42,691 nucleotides of DNA, from contig JAPLOZ010000021.1 of assembly GCA_026400435.1 (NCBI GenBank), positions 1 through 42,691 of the forward strand, read 5' to 3'. Source of the stretch: Hyphomicrobiales bacterium (lineage in GTDB: Bacteria; Pseudomonadota; Alphaproteobacteria; Rhizobiales; Rhizobiaceae). Of this stretch, positions 15,316-22,506 are shown in pieces (within the stretch, counting starts at the first letter, position 1; every line of letters starts with the position of its first letter). The notes below the pieces were generated by a model. The model was not told where the DNA came from, did no database searches, and worked only from the letters and a program-made list of their open reading frames with translations. The position numbers and the translations under genes were made by a program.

Positions 15316-16455
15316 TTAAAGTTTGCCGAGTACCCTTTCGCTTCGGTACCCGTCGACGACCTCTTCGATAACCTCGATGCCAAGGCCGGGGCCGGTCGGC
15401 GGATAGACCCAGCCGTCGATATGCTCGAAGGGTTTGGTGACGAGATCATGCTGCATCGGATTGCGCAGCGGCTTGAACTCGAAGAGCTTGCAGGACGGTG
15501 AGTTGAAGGAAATCGCAAGGCTCGCCGCCGTGACGATCGCCGACGACCAGGCATGGGCGTTGGCCTGCCGGCGATAGAACTCGCAGCGCTCGGTCACCTT
15601 CTTGAAACCGGTAATGCCCTCGGCGCGGCCGGGATCGACGCCGATGACGTCGACCGTGCCAGTGGCCAGAACACGCTCGAACTGCTCAAGCGTCCATTCG
15701 CGCTCGCCATAGGCGATGCGGGTCGTGGTCTTGGACCGAAGGTTCGCGTAGCCCTCCGGGTCCCAGGCGCCGAGCGGTTCCTCGATCCATGCGAGGTCAT
15801 ACTCCTCCATCGCCTTGGCGCGGCGCACCGCGTCGGTGACGTCCCATCTGATGTTGATGCCGTTGTCGATCATCAGCATCTTGTCGCCGAGCACCTCGCG
15901 CATCGCCTTGACGTAGGCGACGTCGCGCTTGTGGTCGTAGCCAAGGTTGGCGTTGCCACGCTTGCCGAAGCCGGTCTTGAGGCCCTGCAGCCCGGTCGAC
16001 ACCCACTCGGCCGTCTCGGCGGCCATGTCCTCGATCGATTCATAGTGGGCGTGGCATGAGGCGATTGCGGGCAGCCGCGTGTGGACGCATCCGCCCAGCA
16101 GGTCGAGCACGCTCCTGCCCAGCGCCTTGCCCTTGAGGTCCCACAGCGCGATATCTATGGCGGCGGTGGCGTAGCTGGCGATGCCGCCATGATAGCCATA
16201 CCACCACGCCTGCTGCTTGTTCTGCCGCCACAGCGCCTCGGTCTGGACCGGGTCCTTGCCGATCAGGTTGGGCGCCATTCCCTCGACGATCGCCTTGGTG
16301 GCAAAATTCGCTTCCGGGAACTGCGTGATGGATTCGCCCCAGCCGACCTGGCCGTCGTCGGCGGTGATCTTGACCAGGCAAAGGTGCCGCAACGCGTCGA
16401 AATCGTTGGGCTCCGGATAGCTGACTGGGATGGCTTCGATACGTTCGATCTTCAT
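15316..16455 (-). CDS. Enolase-superfamily dehydratase/racemase, mandelate racemase subgroup (enolase 2)
   Basis: A 379-residue protein with capping domain and barrel. Visible catalytic set: K160 and K165 (LKTGFGK), D197 with N198 (IDNG), E225-E226-P (IEEP), E251 (YGERE), D274 and H301 (NAHAWSS), giving the His-Asp dyad of the mandelate racemase subgroup. Members acting in sugar operons usually dehydrate acid sugars. It lies between an SMP-30 lactonase and a binding protein in one operon, so it probably acts on the acid released by that lactonase. Sequence is clearly distinct from enolases 1 and 3, suggesting different stereochemistry or steps. Confidence 0.88.
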   Translation of the reverse strand: MKIERIEAIPVSYPEPNDFDALRHLCLVKITADDGQVGWGESITQFPEANFATKAIVEGMAPNLIGKDPVQTEALWRQNKQQAWWYGYHGGIASYATAAIDIALWDLKGKALGRSVLDLLGGCVHTRLPAIASCHAHYESIEDMAAETAEWVSTGLQGLKTGFGKRGNANLGYDHKRDVAYVKAMREVLGDKMLMIDNGINIRWDVTDAVRRAKAMEEYDLAWIEEPLGAWDPEGYANLRSKTTTRIAYGEREWTLEQFERVLATGTVDVIGVDPGRAEGITGFKKVTERCEFYRRQANAHAWSSAIVTAASLAISFNSPSCKLFEFKPLRNPMQHDLVTKPFEHIDGWVYPPTGPGLGIEVIEEVVDGYRSERVLGKL

Positions 16456-16464
16456 AGGTTCTTC

Positions 16465-17343
16465 CTAAGCTATGGCGCCGCGCCAATGCGGCAGGCCCTC
16501 GACGCCGAGATCGACCTCGACCAGGCGGCCCGACATTGCCGCGCCCGAGACATCAAAAGGCCCCATGTCACAGCAGAACAGCCGACCGCCCGGGGCAAAG
16601 CAGCAGTTCAAAATCGTACCGCCTACTTCGAGAAACCCCTTGTGCGTGCCATCGGCGCCGAGCCAGTCGACCCCGCCCGAGGCCACGGTGGTGATCCACA
16701 GGTCGCCGTTGATGTCGATCTTGAGCCCGTCGGGGATGTGCCCTTCGGGAAGGGTATGGATCACCTTCTTGCTGCCATCCGGGCGGCGCCGGATGACACG
16801 CAAGGTGTAGCTCTCGACCCAGACCACGCTGCCATCGGCCTCGACGACCAGGCCATTGGGATAGACGTGATCGAGCTCCTCGACGATCTTTGCCGTGCCG
16901 TCCTTCTCGACGACGACGATCCGACCCTTGTGCGGCTTGTTGGCCGGGTCCCAGTCGCCGGAATCGGTGAACCAGAGGCGCCCGTCCGGCGCAAAGCACA
17001 GATCGTTCGGCCCATCGAAGGCGACGCCATCGGCATGGGTCACCAGCACCTCGACCCGCCCATCGGGCCAGGTACGCTGGATGGAGGATGGACGCTGTAC
17101 CGGGGCGATCCAGGCGCCGATCTTGGCATATTGAGTGGAATAGATGGCCCCGTCGCTGCCCAGCATACAGGCATTGGGTCCGCCGCCGACAAACGCATAG
17201 GCGCCCTGCTTGCCGGTCTTCGGATCCCAGACGCCGATCTCGCTGGCGTAGGAATTGGCATAAACAACGCGCCCGTCATCGAGCACGCACGGACCCTCGG
17301 GGTGGCCGAGGCCGGTGGCGCGCGTGATCATCGGCTTTTTCAT
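16465..17343 (-). CDS. SMP-30/gluconolactonase family sugar lactonase 1
   Basis: A 292-residue six-bladed beta-propeller. The metal-ligand motifs are in order: HPEGP (E about 16), GPND (N about 116), YPNGL (N about 167) and IPDGL (D about 217). These are the divalent-metal site of SMP-30/gluconolactonases, which hydrolyse aldonolactones. The start at 17343 is preferred over an in-frame ATG at 17358 because AGGAG precedes it correctly. Located between an SDR (oxidising sugar to lactone) and enolase 2 (dehydrating the acid), the operon order mirrors a non-phosphorylative oxidation route. No signal peptide is visible, so it is cytoplasmic. Confidence 0.9.
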   Translation of the reverse strand: MKKPMITRATGLGHPEGPCVLDDGRVVYANSYASEIGVWDPKTGKQGAYAFVGGGPNACMLGSDGAIYSTQYAKIGAWIAPVQRPSSIQRTWPDGRVEVLVTHADGVAFDGPNDLCFAPDGRLWFTDSGDWDPANKPHKGRIVVVEKDGTAKIVEELDHVYPNGLVVEADGSVVWVESYTLRVIRRRPDGSKKVIHTLPEGHIPDGLKIDINGDLWITTVASGGVDWLGADGTHKGFLEVGGTILNCCFAPGGRLFCCDMGPFDVSGAAMSGRLVEVDLGVEGLPHWRGAIA

Positions 17344-17359
17344 GAATTGCTCCTGCATG

Positions 17360-18109
17360 TTACCATGTCACCAGCCCGCCCGTGAAGTTTACCGCCTGCC
17401 CCGTCATGTAAGCCGCCTCATCGGAGAGCAGGAACCAGATGGCGCCGGCGCATTCGTCGGCGCTTGCCGCGCGGCCAAGCGGTACCGCGCTGTTGCGGGC
17501 CGATTCCAGCGCCTTGACATCGGTGTGGCGCAAGCTTGAAACGCCGGCCAGCACATTGTCCTGCATCGGCGTATCGATGATCCCGGGGCAGATGGCGTTG
17601 ACACGCACAGGCCGTTTGGCCAGTGCATAGGCGAATGAGCGGGTGATCGACAGAACCGTCGATTTCGAGGCCGCGTAGGGCGCCACCTCTATAGTCGTTG
17701 CCAGTTTGGAAGAGCTGGACGACAGGTTGACGATGGCGCCGCCGGGACGCAGCCGGGGGCCGATCTGCTGGCAAAGAAAGAACACGGATTCCGCATTGAC
17801 CGCCTGGATCGAGCGCCAGTCGTCCACTGTCACCTCGAAGATCGACTTCACCTTGATGATGCCATGCGAATTGACGAGATAGTCGGCGTCTTCGGCAGCG
17901 TCGGCCACCTTGGCGCGAAAGCCGGCATCCGAAAGATCGCCGCTCATCGACTTGCAACTCGCCTTGGGCAGTTCGGCGAGCTTGCCCTGGTCGATGTCGA
18001 CGGCGAGCACATCGACGCCTTCGCGCAGAAGCCTGAGCGCGACGGCCTTTCCGATGCCGCTGCCGGCTCCGGTGACAACGCCGCGACGGCTGCGCGCTGG
18101 CGAATTCAT
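17360..18109 (-). CDS. Short-chain dehydrogenase/reductase, first gene of leftward operon
   Basis: A 249-residue SDR with VVTGAGSGIG (about residues 11-20), LVNSHG in place of NNAG, catalytic PYAASKS (Y-x3-K) and a C-terminal AVNFTGG. AVDIDQG after beta-2 carries an Asp favouring NAD+. The start at 18109 follows AGGGAG; the frame is open further upstream without homology. First gene of the operon SDR, lactonase, enolase, binding protein, permease, ATPase. It therefore likely catalyses the first oxidation of the sugar or an intermediate. The promoter with embedded operator lies at 18227-18256, leaving a leader of about 110 bases. Confidence 0.88.
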   Translation of the reverse strand: MNSPARSRRGVVTGAGSGIGKAVALRLLREGVDVLAVDIDQGKLAELPKASCKSMSGDLSDAGFRAKVADAAEDADYLVNSHGIIKVKSIFEVTVDDWRSIQAVNAESVFFLCQQIGPRLRPGGAIVNLSSSSSKLATTIEVAPYAASKSTVLSITRSFAYALAKRPVRVNAICPGIIDTPMQDNVLAGVSSLRHTDVKALESARNSAVPLGRAASADECAGAIWFLLSDEAAYMTGQAVNFTGGLVTW

Positions 18110-18226
18110 GACGCTCCCTGGCTCCCGACAACACCTGCCGGCAACGACGCGAAACCTGGCGTTGCGGCAGGTTCGCTTGCAGCCGACGACTCTCCTCCGG
18201 AACGGGTGCCAACCGTTCGCCAGGTG

Positions 18227-18256
18227 ACTATATTGAAACGTTATTGAAGGTGGCAA
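18227..18256 (-). promoter_or_regulatory. Promoter with embedded LacI operator for the leftward six-gene operon
   Basis: On the minus strand TTGCCA (18256-18251), an 18-base spacer and TATAGT (18232-18227) form the promoter. The operator-like GAAACGTTAT (18235-18244 on plus) fills the spacer. This is the same operator type as at 4598, 10403 and 18395. Confidence 0.7.
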
Positions 18257-18301
18257 GCATTTTCTAACCGACCGTCCGGCTTTGCAAAAAAATCGTTATT
18301 T

Positions 18302-18324
18302 CTTTGGGGTTGCATGACCCAAAG
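18302..18324. repeat. Inverted repeat between divergent promoters
   Basis: CTTTGGG (18302-18308) and CCCAAAG (18318-18324) flank 9 bases in the spacer between the divergent promoters at 18227-18256 and 18364-18392. It is not of the GAAACG type. It could be an activator site (for example Crp- or LysR-like in layout) or a chance hairpin. Confidence 0.4.
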
Positions 18325-18363
18325 TTTGAAAACTGGGGGCCGACAGGCTTGCATTTGTCGCTC

Positions 18364-18407
18364 TTGCAATAGCGCTCACCTGCGCATATGAATTGAAACG
18401 ATATTTC
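18364..18407 (+). promoter_or_regulatory. Promoter and LacI operator for the rightward dehydrogenase operon
   Basis: TTGCAA (18364-18369), 17 bases and TATGAA (18387-18392) are followed directly by TTGAAACGATATTTC (18393-18407), whose core GAAACGATAT equals the operator core at 4598-4607. The operator covers the expected transcription start, just upstream of the gene at 18449. Confidence 0.7.
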
Positions 18408-18448
18408 TAGCATGTTCTGTCCGAAGCCACTCTCCCGGAGTACAGCCA

Positions 18449-19531
18449 ATGGCCGCTGCGACGATTGCGTTGATAGAGGGAGACGGGATCGGCAAGGAAG
18501 TGGTTCCCGAGGGGGTGAAGGTGGTCGAAGCGGCCGCGCGCGCCTTCGGATTCGACCTGAAGTGGGATCGCCTTGACTGGGGTTGCGACCACCATGCCAG
18601 GCTAGGTCGAATGATGCCGCAAGACGGCCTCGACCGGATTGCAGGACATGATGCGATCTTTCTCGGCGCGATCGGATGGCCGACTGTGTCCGACGTCGAA
18701 TCGCTGTGGACCTTGCTGATGCCGATCCGCCGCAACTTCCAGCAATATGTGAACCTGCGTCCGGTCCGGCTGTTCGAAGGCGTTTCCTCGCCGCTCGCCA
18801 ATCCTGGCAGCATCGATTTCTACATTGTGCGCGAGAACAACGAAGGCGAATATTCGGAGGTCGGCGGGCGGATGTTTCCCGGGACCGATCAGGAGATGGT
18901 GATCCAGGACACGGTGATGACCCGGTTCGGCTGCGACAGGGTGATGACGTTCGCCTTCGAACTTGCGCGCAAGCGTAAGCGCAAGCTTACCTCGGCCACC
19001 AAATCGAACGGCATCATTCACACCATGCCGTATTGGGACGAGCGGTTCCGCGCGGTTGCGAAGAACTTCCCGGATGTCGCGACGGAGCAATATCACATCG
19101 ACATCCTGACGGCGCATTTCGTCCATCGGCCTTCGAGCTTCGACGTTGTCGTTGCAGGCAATCTGTTCGGCGACATCCTGTCCGATCTTGGGCCTGCCGT
19201 CACCGGCACGATAGGCATCGCGCCATCCGGCAACATCAACCCGGAGCGCAGATTCCCCTCGATGTTCGAACCGGTTCATGGGTCGGCCCCGGACATAGCC
19301 GGCAGGAACATCGCCAATCCGATCGGCCAGATCTGGTCGGGCGCGATGATGCTGGAGCATCTCGGCGCCAAGGAAGCGGCGCAGGCAATCGTGACGGCGA
19401 TAGAACGCGTCCTTGCGTCCGGCGAGAACCTCACCCGCGACATGGGAGGCACAGCTTCCACCGTGGCTATCGGACAGGCGATCGCCGACGCGGTGTCGGT
19501 CCATCCGGCAGAGGCACGCCGCCATGGCTGA
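18449..19531 (+). CDS. Tartrate/D-malate dehydrogenase-like beta-decarboxylating dehydrogenase
   Basis: A 360-residue member of the isopropylmalate/isocitrate dehydrogenase family. Visible: IEGDGIGKEVVPEG at the start, YVNLRPVRLFEGVSSPL, the RENNEGEYSEVGGR loop typical of the tartrate dehydrogenase (TtuC)/D-malate dehydrogenase (DmlA) branch, the catalytic Lys in TSATKSNG, the metal-site Asp residues in GNLFGDILSDL, and EPVHGSAPDIAG for NAD binding. Such enzymes oxidise a 2-hydroxy acid bearing a beta-carboxylate, with or without decarboxylation. First gene of a six-gene operon under operator control. Substrate here may be a tartrate-like or alkyl-malate intermediate; assigning tartrate itself would be a guess. 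Confidence 0.88.
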   Translation: MAAATIALIEGDGIGKEVVPEGVKVVEAAARAFGFDLKWDRLDWGCDHHARLGRMMPQDGLDRIAGHDAIFLGAIGWPTVSDVESLWTLLMPIRRNFQQYVNLRPVRLFEGVSSPLANPGSIDFYIVRENNEGEYSEVGGRMFPGTDQEMVIQDTVMTRFGCDRVMTFAFELARKRKRKLTSATKSNGIIHTMPYWDERFRAVAKNFPDVATEQYHIDILTAHFVHRPSSFDVVVAGNLFGDILSDLGPAVTGTIGIAPSGNINPERRFPSMFEPVHGSAPDIAGRNIANPIGQIWSGAMMLEHLGAKEAAQAIVTAIERVLASGENLTRDMGGTASTVAIGQAIADAVSVHPAEARRHG

Positions 19532-20393
19532 GCTCGCCTTTGTCGATACACATTTCCACCTGCACGACCTGAAGCACAAGGAATTGCGGTACGGCTGGCT
19601 GGAACCGGATGCCGCGCACGGGTTTCTTGCCGACACCGACCCGCTGAAGTCGCAGCACTATTTCATCAAGGACTACATCGCCGAAATCCGCTTCGCCAAT
19701 GTCCCGAAGGCGATCCACGTCCAGGCCGCCGTCAATACGCCCGACCCTGTTGTGGAAACGGCGTGGCTGCAGGCGTTTGCCGACGAGACCGGCTATCCGC
19801 ACGGCATCGTTGCCGAGTGCCATCTGGCTCGGCCCGATGCCGCCAGCGTGCTCGACCAGCACCTGCGGTTCAGGAACGTAAGGGGTATCCGCAATTTTGG
19901 CGAAGGCCGCTATCTTGTGGATGCGGCCTGGCGGCGCGGTTTTGCCGAACTGGCGCCCCGCAACCTTGTGTCGTGCATCGACACCCGCGTTGAACTCGCT
20001 GGCGATATCCTCGATCTGGCACGGACTTTTCCCGGCACCCAGATCTGCATCGACCATTGCGCAATTCCGATGGGCCGGGACCAGCAGAGCTTCCGCAATT
20101 GGCGCGCCGCCATGGAGACGATGGCCAGATCGCCCAACGTAACGATGAAAATCTCCGGCCTCGGCATGGGCGATCCGCTGTGGACGGTAGCCTCGATCCG
20201 CCCCTATGTGCTGGGCAGCATCGAAGCGTTCGGTACGGACCGCGTCGTTTTCGGCACCAACTGGCCTGTCGACCGGATGTTCAGTTCCTATCCCGACGTG
20301 GTCAACGCATATGCCGAGATCATTTCGGCCTTCACAAAGCCGGAACAGGTCGCCATGTTTTCCGGCAACGCGGAAAGACTGTTCAGAATTTAG
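19524..20393 (+). CDS. Amidohydrolase_2 family protein, probable sugar lactonase
   Basis: A 289-residue TIM-barrel metal hydrolase starting at an ATG that overlaps the previous gene by 8 bases. Metal-site motifs: VDTHFHLHD (H10-x-H12), CIDHCAIP (barrel His), and FGTNWPVDR near residue 250 in place of the usual FGSDWP, as in the L-fuconolactonase/L-rhamnonolactonase and 2-pyrone-4,6-dicarboxylate lactonase relatives. In sugar clusters this family opens aldonolactones. It is the third lactonase candidate in the window, with the SMP-30 proteins at 16465 and 40056. An alternative is a decarboxylase or hydrolase acting on an aromatic-like lactone. Confidence 0.85.
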   Translation: MAELAFVDTHFHLHDLKHKELRYGWLEPDAAHGFLADTDPLKSQHYFIKDYIAEIRFANVPKAIHVQAAVNTPDPVVETAWLQAFADETGYPHGIVAECHLARPDAASVLDQHLRFRNVRGIRNFGEGRYLVDAAWRRGFAELAPRNLVSCIDTRVELAGDILDLARTFPGTQICIDHCAIPMGRDQQSFRNWRAAMETMARSPNVTMKISGLGMGDPLWTVASIRPYVLGSIEAFGTDRVVFGTNWPVDRMFSSYPDVVNAYAEIISAFTKPEQVAMFSGNAERLFRI

Positions 20394-20404
20394 GGTGAAA
20401 AGCT

Positions 20405-20875
20405 ATGTCCGACACGCCCGGCGCATCTTCCATGCAACACCTCCACCATGTGGGGATCACCGTCGCCAGCCTCGACGCGGCGCTCGATTTCTGGGAGCGC
20501 TTCCTTGAGAAGCCGCCGCGCTGGAAGACTTTGCTTGAACGGCCTTATCTCGGCGCCGTTACCGGATATCCGGGCGTCAAGATCAAGGGCGCCTTCGTCG
20601 ACCTGCCGGGCGGAGTTGTTGTGGAACTCCTGGACTATCAGATCGATGGCCGGGTTCCCCGCAACGACGTCACTGCCGATCCGGGCAACGTGCATCTCTG
20701 CCTCAAGGTCGAGGATGCGGCAAAAGCATGGAAACATGCGGTTGCCTGTGGCGCCCGGCCATTGACCGACGGCCCGGTGGATATCGACGGTGGACCGAAC
20801 ATCGGCGCGCGCGCAGCGTACCTGCGCGTGCATGACGGCGTCACGATCGAATTGTTCCAGGGCCCACCGGTTTAA
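20405..20875 (+). CDS. VOC-superfamily (glyoxalase-like) protein 1
   Basis: A 156-residue protein with two beta-alpha-beta-beta-beta modules. All four metal ligands of the vicinal oxygen chelate fold can be placed: H (LHHVGITV), E (VVELLDY), H (NVHLCLKV) and E (TIELFQG). This pattern fits metal-dependent lyases, isomerases and epimerases such as glyoxalase I and methylmalonyl-CoA epimerase. A methylmalonyl-CoA or related acyl-CoA epimerase role is attractive given the CoA enzymes around, but cannot be proved. It lies 11 bases after the lactonase gene and 8 bases before an SDR. Paralogous to the VOC gene at 29584. Confidence 0.82.
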   Translation: MSDTPGASSMQHLHHVGITVASLDAALDFWERFLEKPPRWKTLLERPYLGAVTGYPGVKIKGAFVDLPGGVVVELLDYQIDGRVPRNDVTADPGNVHLCLKVEDAAKAWKHAVACGARPLTDGPVDIDGGPNIGARAAYLRVHDGVTIELFQGPPV

Positions 20876-20883
20876 GGACGACC

Positions 20884-21651
20884 ATGGCATTCGACATCGC
20901 CTCCGGGCTGGAAGGCAAAAGCGTGATCGTGACGGGCGGGACTGGCGGCATCGGCCGCGAGGTCTGCCTCGCTTTCGGCGCAGCCGGTTCGCGGGTGGCG
21001 GTTGTCGATCTCGACAAGCAGCGCGTCGATGCTGTCGTGGCCGAGATGGAAGGCGGCCCGCATCTGGGAATAGCCTATGACCTGAAGCCGGTCTCCGGCC
21101 ATGCTGCGCTGGTCGGGGAGGTTGCCGCCGCGTTCGGCCGGCTCGACGTGTTGGTGCAGACAGCCGCCGTGCTGATCCGCCGGCCGAGCGTTTTCGAGGT
21201 GAGCGAGGCCGACTGGGACCTGCAGCACGACATCAATCTCAAGGCCTCGTTTTTCATGTGCCAGGCCGCCGCGCGTGCAATGAAGGAACAGGGAACGGGC
21301 GGGCGTATCATCAATTTCACGTCGCAAGGCTGGCAGAGCGGAGGCTTTGGCGGCTCGGTCGCATATGCCGCCACGAAAGGCGGCATCGTTTCGATGACGC
21401 GAGGTTTTGCGCGCACGCTCGCCAAGGATGGCATCACAGTGAACGCCGTTTCGCCGGGCGCGGCCGACACCGCGATGATGCGTTCCGGGATGGACGAAGC
21501 CGCCTTGGCCGCGACAGTAGCCCAAATCCCCCTCGGCTACATGGCGGCCCCATCGGAACTTGCCGGCACCGTGCTTTTTCTGGCGTCGAACCACGCCGGC
21601 TACATAACCGGCGCGACGATCAACGTCAGCGGCGGCTGGCTGATGTACTGA
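20884..21651 (+). CDS. SDR with altered NNAG motif
   Basis: A 255-residue short-chain dehydrogenase: GGTGGIG (about residues 18-24), VVDLDKQ (Asp for NAD+), VLVQTAAVL where NNAG is normal, FTSQG preceding the Ser position, catalytic VAYAATKGG (Y-x3-K) and ATINVSGG. AAGGACGACC precedes the ATG. It is the fourth gene of the operon and is followed 15 bases later by a second SDR, so two sequential oxidations or an oxidation/reduction pair are plausible. Loss of the Asn of NNAG, which normally supports the proton relay, is unusual. The catalytic Tyr and Lys remain. Confidence 0.85.
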   Translation: MAFDIASGLEGKSVIVTGGTGGIGREVCLAFGAAGSRVAVVDLDKQRVDAVVAEMEGGPHLGIAYDLKPVSGHAALVGEVAAAFGRLDVLVQTAAVLIRRPSVFEVSEADWDLQHDINLKASFFMCQAAARAMKEQGTGGRIINFTSQGWQSGGFGGSVAYAATKGGIVSMTRGFARTLAKDGITVNAVSPGAADTAMMRSGMDEAALAATVAQIPLGYMAAPSELAGTVLFLASNHAGYITGATINVSGGWLMY

Positions 21652-21666
21652 AGGGATGATGCGAGA

Positions 21667-22449
21667 ATGGCTGGCGAATTTTCGGGCAAGGTCGCAGCGA
21701 TCACGGGCGCAGGCCGCGGTATCGGAGATGCTATCGCCCTTCGCCTTCTCGACGAGGGCGCCAAGGTGTTCTCCTTCGATCTCAACGCACCCGATGAACC
21801 ACGCGATGGCGTGACGTACCTGACTCTTGATGTCGGGAATCCCGGCAGTGTAGCCGATGCCTTCCGCCGCATCGACCAGGACGCCGGACAGATCGACGTG
21901 CTGGTCAACAATGCGGGCGTGCAGCGCGTGGCGTTGGCCGAGAACATGCCGATCGAAGACTGGCATCTGGTGATCAACACACACCTTACCGGCATGCATC
22001 TGTGCTGCGCCGAGGCGATCCGGCGCATGCGTGCGCGGGGCAGGGGCGGCGCCATTGTCAGCATCGCCTCGGCCGCGGGCATCGTCGCCGTGCCCGGGCG
22101 CGGTCCCTACAGCGCCGCCAAGGCGGGCATCGAAAGCCTGACGCGGGTCTATGCCGTGGAAACGGCCGAGGCGAAAATTCGCGTCAACGCCGTCGCCCCC
22201 GGATCCACCCGCACCAAGCTGATCGACGAGGGCCTGAGGAACGGTTCCATCCGCGGCGAATGGCAGATCGAGCGCATTCCGATGGGGCGGCTTGCCGAGC
22301 CCTGGGAAATCGCCGACCCGGTCGTCTATCTGGCGAGCGACCGGGCCAGCTATATCACCGGGCAGACACTGGTGGTTGATGGCGGTTGGACCGTGCAGGG
22401 CATGGTGCACATAGCCGACTGGCTGAAGCCTGCGCCGCCGGCTGAATGA
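21667..22449 (+). CDS. Short-chain dehydrogenase/reductase, canonical
   Basis: A 260-residue SDR with ITGAGRGIGDA (about residues 13-23), SFDLNAPDE after beta-2 (Asp, NAD+ preference), the canonical LVNNAGVQ, a Ser in IVSIASAAG, catalytic PYSAAKAG and a terminal LVVDGGWTV. Fifth gene of the operon. Canonical motifs contrast with the altered SDR just upstream. It probably oxidises a hydroxyl of a sugar acid or 2-keto-3-deoxy acid; NAD-dependent 2-keto-3-deoxy-L-fuconate dehydrogenases belong to this general group. The substrate is not determinable. Confidence 0.87.
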   Translation: MAGEFSGKVAAITGAGRGIGDAIALRLLDEGAKVFSFDLNAPDEPRDGVTYLTLDVGNPGSVADAFRRIDQDAGQIDVLVNNAGVQRVALAENMPIEDWHLVINTHLTGMHLCCAEAIRRMRARGRGGAIVSIASAAGIVAVPGRGPYSAAKAGIESLTRVYAVETAEAKIRVNAVAPGSTRTKLIDEGLRNGSIRGEWQIERIPMGRLAEPWEIADPVVYLASDRASYITGQTLVVDGGWTVQGMVHIADWLKPAPPAE

Positions 22450-22506
22450 CGGAACTTGTCGCCGACCCCGATGGCGCAAGACCTGCGGAAGCGTGTGTGC
22501 TGAACG

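Noticed and set aside
16081..17385. A 434-codon plus-strand frame
   Set aside because: It is antisense to enolase 2 and the SMP-30 lactonase, both with complete metal-site motifs.
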